DNA of 11,359 bases from Pedobacter sp. UBA1654 (lineage in GTDB: Bacteria > Bacteroidota > Bacteroidia > Sphingobacteriales > Sphingobacteriaceae), in contig DCLG01000084.1 in assembly GCA_002320935.1 (NCBI GenBank), positions 186,574 to 197,932 on the forward strand, read 5' to 3'. The notes under the pieces are model-generated. The model saw only the letters and a program-made list of their open reading frames with translations, ran no database searches and had not been told where the DNA came from. The position numbers were made by a program, and so were the translations under genes. Of this stretch, positions 8,563 through 11,359 are shown piece after piece; within the stretch, counting starts at the first letter, position 1, and every line of letters starts with the position of its first letter.

Positions 8563-8627
8563 ATTTTGTAACGTACTGAGTATGATAACGGGGAAGTTAC
8601 GATGCAGTACTTTTAAAGGTACAAAAT
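8563..8627. repeat. Three-tier nested inverted repeat upstream of GH92
   Basis: The outer arms are ATTTTGTA (8563-8570) and TACAAAAT (8620-8627). The middle arms are GTACTG (8573-8578) and CAGTAC (8605-8610). The inner arms are TAAC (8586-8589) and GTTA (8596-8599) around a GGGGAA loop. All pair perfectly, with unpaired gaps between tiers. It lies about 100-160 bases before the GH92 start codon, so it could be an operator cluster or a fold in a GH92 leader transcript. An 8-bp pair alone is expected about once by chance in a region this size, so only the nesting makes it notable. Confidence 0.4.
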
Positions 8628-8746
8628 CTAATTTCATTAATGGCTTATATCGCCGGTTTTTACAAGGGTAGATTTGGTGTTCACCTAAGCTTTATTGGAG
8701 TCTTTAACCGAATCGAATAATAAATTATTTTGAAGCATTTTTTTAA

Positions 8747-8823
8747 ATCCTGTAATGGAATAGTAAAGGCAGGTGAAATCCGGCATATTCAGGACCTGAA
8801 ATTTCTTTTTACGATTACAGGAT
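8747..8823. repeat. 10-bp inverted repeat enclosing an inner palindrome
   Basis: ATCCTGTAAT (8747-8756) and ATTACAGGAT (8814-8823) are exact reverse complements 57 bases apart. Between them lies the palindrome TTCAGGACCTGAA (8788-8800), flanked by GAAAT (8775-8779) and ATTTC (8801-8805), which can also pair. The CAGG/CCTG core recurs in both the outer arms and the inner palindrome, as repeated sites for one dimeric regulator might. It sits some 280 bases before the GH92 start and 400 before the second susC. A role as operator or structured RNA is inference. Confidence 0.45.
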
Positions 8824-9229
8824 GACACAGTTTTTCGATCATATTGTGTATGCATAACGGCACCTTAGTGTATTGTGCCTCAAAAGTTGCCTGGTAGAAA
8901 AATGCTGCCCTAACCATAAGGATGTCGCTGCAGGATGTCCTCATACATTCCTTAACCGATCTCGCAATGATGTCTTTGTGCCAGGAGATATGGAGCTTAC
9001 TTCAAGCGAAATCTTTTAATATGAAGTGCGGATAACAGCAAATTCCGTAAATCGATTGTCATGGAATTGTTACTGCCTGTGTTTCGTTTCCTATTGCAGG
9101 TCAACAATAATATTTGCTCCTTTGATTTAGTAAAACGTTTTATCTCGCTATGAGGAACTATAATCATAGTTAATCGTATTTCAAAAGATAAGATGTGTGA
9201 AACAAAACAAAACCAAATGAAATCTCAGT

Positions 9230-11359
9230 ATGAAAAAAAGCTTTATCAGACTTATTAAGCCAAGTCGTGTGCTGATTGCAGGGAGTGTGATGCTCGGCAT
9301 GGGGTTGACACATTCTGGCGCCTTGGCTGCAAACATTAGCATTGAGCGTAGTGCCTCGTCTGGACATAAAAAAACGGTAGCAGACATCCAGGTTCAGGGT
9401 GTTGTCCGTGATGAAACTGGACAGCCGGTTCCTGGGGTAAGTGTAAAAGTCAAAGGAACAACTACAGTTGTTGCCACCGATGGAAGCGGACGCTTCAGTA
9501 TTGCCGTACCTGCATCAACATCAGTATTAGTTTTTACCTTTATCGGTTATGACGCTCAGGAAGTAACTGTTGGTAACCGTACAAACATTAACGTAAACCT
9601 AAAACCTAGCGCTACAAATTTAGAAGCTGTAGAAGTGGTTGCAGTGGGTTACGGAACGCTCGACAAAAAAGAAATTACATCATCAGTAAGCCATGTGGAT
9701 GCTTCTGAATTCCGTCAAAGTGGTTCACGAAATCCGCTTGATTTAATTCAGGGAAAAGTTCCGGGACTCGTATTAACCCGGACATCAGGATCTAATCCAA
9801 ACAGTGGTGTTTCTGTACAATTAAGAGGTGCCATTTCGGTAACCGGTAGTGGAAGTCCCTTGTTCGTAATTGACGGTATTCCTGATGCGAATCCAGATCT
9901 TTTACAGCAGGATGATATCGAATCTATTGATGTATTGAAAGATGGTTCGGGTGCTGCAATTTATGGTACTCGCGGTAATGCTGGTGTAATTATTATTACC
10001 ACTAAGAAAGGAAAAGCAGGACCACCAACTTTCAACTATTCTTCTTATTTCAGAAAAGAATATTTACACAATAAACCCGATTTTTTGAGTCCGGAAGAGT
10101 TTCGTGAAAAGATTGCATTAGGTGAAATAAACCAGCAGGATTTTGGAAACAATACAGACTTTTATGATGCGTTAATTAATAAAGACAATTTCTCTCAGAA
10201 TCACAATTTGTCTTTGTCTGGCGGAACAAACACCAGCAACTATCGGGCAAGTATTAACTATCGGGATCTGCAGGGTATCGCCTTGCAAAATGGAAGAAAA
10301 GAATATACCGTTAGATTGAACATTAACCAGAAAGGTTTCAACGATCGCTTAAGTGCTCAATTTAATCTGGCTTCCAACTTCAACAATGCAAATACACTCG
10401 GCGGCGGCGGATGGGAGAGCGAGGCTGCTAAAAACCCAACACTAAGCAACTTCAATCCAGATGGCACGTACCGGTATGACTTAAACAGTACCAATGAGTA
10501 TGCAAGGTTATTTATGGAAACCAACAGACGCAAGCAGCAGACAACTTCTGCTGATGCCAAGTTTGACCTTGATATTATTGAGGGATTGAAAGCATCCGTT
10601 TTTGGTTCCGTAACCAGGAATAACAATAATGACGGTTCTTACCGGTTCAAAGACAGCGAAAATTCACTGGAGAACTCAGATTTCCGTGGTGGTGCATATG
10701 CTTCGCGGGGAACTGACCTAAACCAGCGCTTTGCTTTAGAGCCAACTTTACAGTTTTCCAGGTTAATTCAGGAGAAACATAGCATTAACTCAGTTGCCGG
10801 ATATAGCTACCGATATGAAATCAACGAAGGGTCTTCAGCGGCAAACCGGGGCTTCATCAATGATCTATTTCATGAAGATAATCTAGGACAGGGCGCTGCA
10901 CTGGGTTTAGGAAAGGCCAGCATGAGCAGTTACAAAAATGACAACAGTCTGGTTGCATTTTTTGGGCGTGTTAACTATGCTTTCAATAACAAGTATATGG
11001 CACAGTTCATATTGCGAAGAGAAGGATCGTCCAGATTCGGAACGAACAATAAATGGGGTAACTTCCCTGCTGTATCTGCGGGCTGGAATATTTCAGAGGA
11101 GGATTTCTTAAAAGATTCGAAGACCATTAACTATTTGAAGTTCAGAATTGGTTATGGTATAACCGGAAATAGTGGGTTTTCAAACAACGCATCAAGGGTA
11201 ACCCTAGGTGGTGGAGGTAAATATCTTTTCCCTGATGGCAATTATTATGAAACTTACGGGCCAAACAGAAATCCTAATCCTAATTTGAGATGGGAGACCA
11301 AACGTGAGCTAAACATTGGTTTAGACTTCCGCATGGTTAATAATAGATTATCTGGTTCC
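9230..11359 (+). CDS. Second SusC-like TonB-dependent transporter, 3'-truncated by window edge
   Basis: This is the first 710 residues of a SusC-family outer-membrane transporter; the frame is still open at the last base. The type I signal peptide MKKSFIRLIKPSR + VLIAGSVMLGMGL + THSGALA supports the ATG at 9230, with cleavage likely after Ala33. Domains follow the SusC order: a carboxypeptidase-regulatory-like domain at about 53-127 (VQGVVRDETGQPVPGVSVKV), a TonB-box-like segment near 131-142 (LEAVEVVAVGYG), and a plug at about 145-260 with VSVQLRG (194-200), SPLFVIDGIP (209-218) and GSGAAIYGTRGNAGVIIITT (239-258). Barrel strands follow, with NHNLSLSGG and WGNFPAVSAGWNISEEDFL. There is no N-terminal secretin/TonB (STN) domain, so direct signalling to an ECF anti-sigma factor is unlikely. 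Comparison with the first SusC suggests about 320 residues are missing. The two are homologous but clearly diverged, not a recent duplication. A susD gene is expected just past the window. Shared control with the GH76 operon is plausible, not shown. Confidence 0.96.
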   Translation, partial: MKKSFIRLIKPSRVLIAGSVMLGMGLTHSGALAANISIERSASSGHKKTVADIQVQGVVRDETGQPVPGVSVKVKGTTTVVATDGSGRFSIAVPASTSVLVFTFIGYDAQEVTVGNRTNINVNLKPSATNLEAVEVVAVGYGTLDKKEITSSVSHVDASEFRQSGSRNPLDLIQGKVPGLVLTRTSGSNPNSGVSVQLRGAISVTGSGSPLFVIDGIPDANPDLLQQDDIESIDVLKDGSGAAIYGTRGNAGVIIITTKKGKAGPPTFNYSSYFRKEYLHNKPDFLSPEEFREKIALGEINQQDFGNNTDFYDALINKDNFSQNHNLSLSGGTNTSNYRASINYRDLQGIALQNGRKEYTVRLNINQKGFNDRLSAQFNLASNFNNANTLGGGGWESEAAKNPTLSNFNPDGTYRYDLNSTNEYARLFMETNRRKQQTTSADAKFDLDIIEGLKASVFGSVTRNNNNDGSYRFKDSENSLENSDFRGGAYASRGTDLNQRFALEPTLQFSRLIQEKHSINSVAGYSYRYEINEGSSAANRGFINDLFHEDNLGQGAALGLGKASMSSYKNDNSLVAFFGRVNYAFNNKYMAQFILRREGSSRFGTNNKWGNFPAVSAGWNISEEDFLKDSKTINYLKFRIGYGITGNSGFSNNASRVTLGGGGKYLFPDGNYYETYGPNRNPNPNLRWETKRELNIGLDFRMVNNRLSGS

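Larger units (their letters stand above)
8466..9229. other. 764-base intergenic region between divergent GH92 and second susC
   Basis: No convincing gene is seen on either strand; all frames are broken by stops and nothing recognisable is encoded. It must hold the GH92 promoter (minus strand) and the second susC promoter (plus strand). I could not find a good match to the Bacteroidota promoter (TTG near -33 with TAnnTTTG near -7) at a sensible place for either gene. What stands out is two clusters of nested inverted repeats (8563-8627 and 8747-8823) and an 8-bp direct repeat, AGGATGTC, at 8919-8926 and 8932-8939. The stretch is long for a PUL gene gap, so it may carry regulator sites, a structured leader or a small RNA. 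That is inference. Confidence 0.7.

Noticed and set aside
8669..8676. TAGATTTG, an exact match to the Bacteroidota -7 element on plus
   Set aside because: No TTG lies at the proper distance upstream, and it is about 550 bases before susC with no gene between.
8922..9035. Small 37-residue plus-strand reading frame starting MSLQDVLIHSLTDL in the intergenic gap
   Set aside because: No recognisable similarity, no signal peptide or domain, and such a length is expected by chance in 764 bases.
9193..9258. 21-residue reading frame starting MCETKQNQ that overlaps the second susC start out of frame
   Set aside because: It could be a leader peptide, but composition and length are consistent with chance and no attenuator-like structure is seen.
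1..11359. tRNA, rRNA, CRISPR array, insertion sequence or prophage signs
   Set aside because: No tRNA T-arm motif in a fitting context, no regularly spaced repeats, no transposase or terminal repeats were seen.

Overview
The window looks like Bacteroidota DNA, most probably from the Sphingobacteriaceae (a Pedobacter-like genome). The grounds are SusC/SusD-type outer-membrane genes, AT-rich leaders without Shine-Dalgarno sequences, Cys-Lys-Lys lipoprotein N-termini and moderate GC content. It is part of a polysaccharide utilization locus (PUL). The enzyme pair, a GH76 endo-alpha-1,6-mannanase-type lipoprotein and a GH92 alpha-mannosidase-type exo-enzyme, points to an alpha-mannan-type glycan such as fungal cell-wall mannan or a mannose-rich glycan. 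The substrate is inferred, not shown.

Layout. (1) Bases 2-6217, plus strand: a tight run of susC (5' end cut by the window edge), susD, a susE-like lipoprotein gene and a GH76 gene. The gaps are 9, 27 and 3 bases, so this is very likely one operon. (2) Bases 6242-6275: a perfect 34-bp palindrome between convergent genes, best read as a bidirectional intrinsic terminator. (3) Bases 6285-8465, minus strand: a GH92 gene with its own upstream region. (4) Bases 8466-9229: 764 bases with no convincing gene but with two sets of nested inverted repeats. (5) Bases 9230-11359, plus strand: a second susC-like gene, intact at its 5' end and cut by the right edge of the window. A susD partner would be expected just beyond it.

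How the parts could work together (inference from the Sus paradigm): the SusE-like and SusD lipoproteins bind the glycan at the cell surface, GH76 cuts the alpha-1,6 backbone, the SusC/SusD pair imports oligosaccharides with TonB energy, and the periplasmic GH92 trims alpha-linked mannose. The second SusC may serve a second glycan form or size class. No regulator (hybrid two-component system, SusR, ECF sigma/anti-sigma or AraC) is encoded in the window.

The overall system is a known type. The points most worth a second look are the GH92 with atypical active-site-region motifs, the structured 764-base non-coding region, and the uneven surface-export signals on the lipoproteins.
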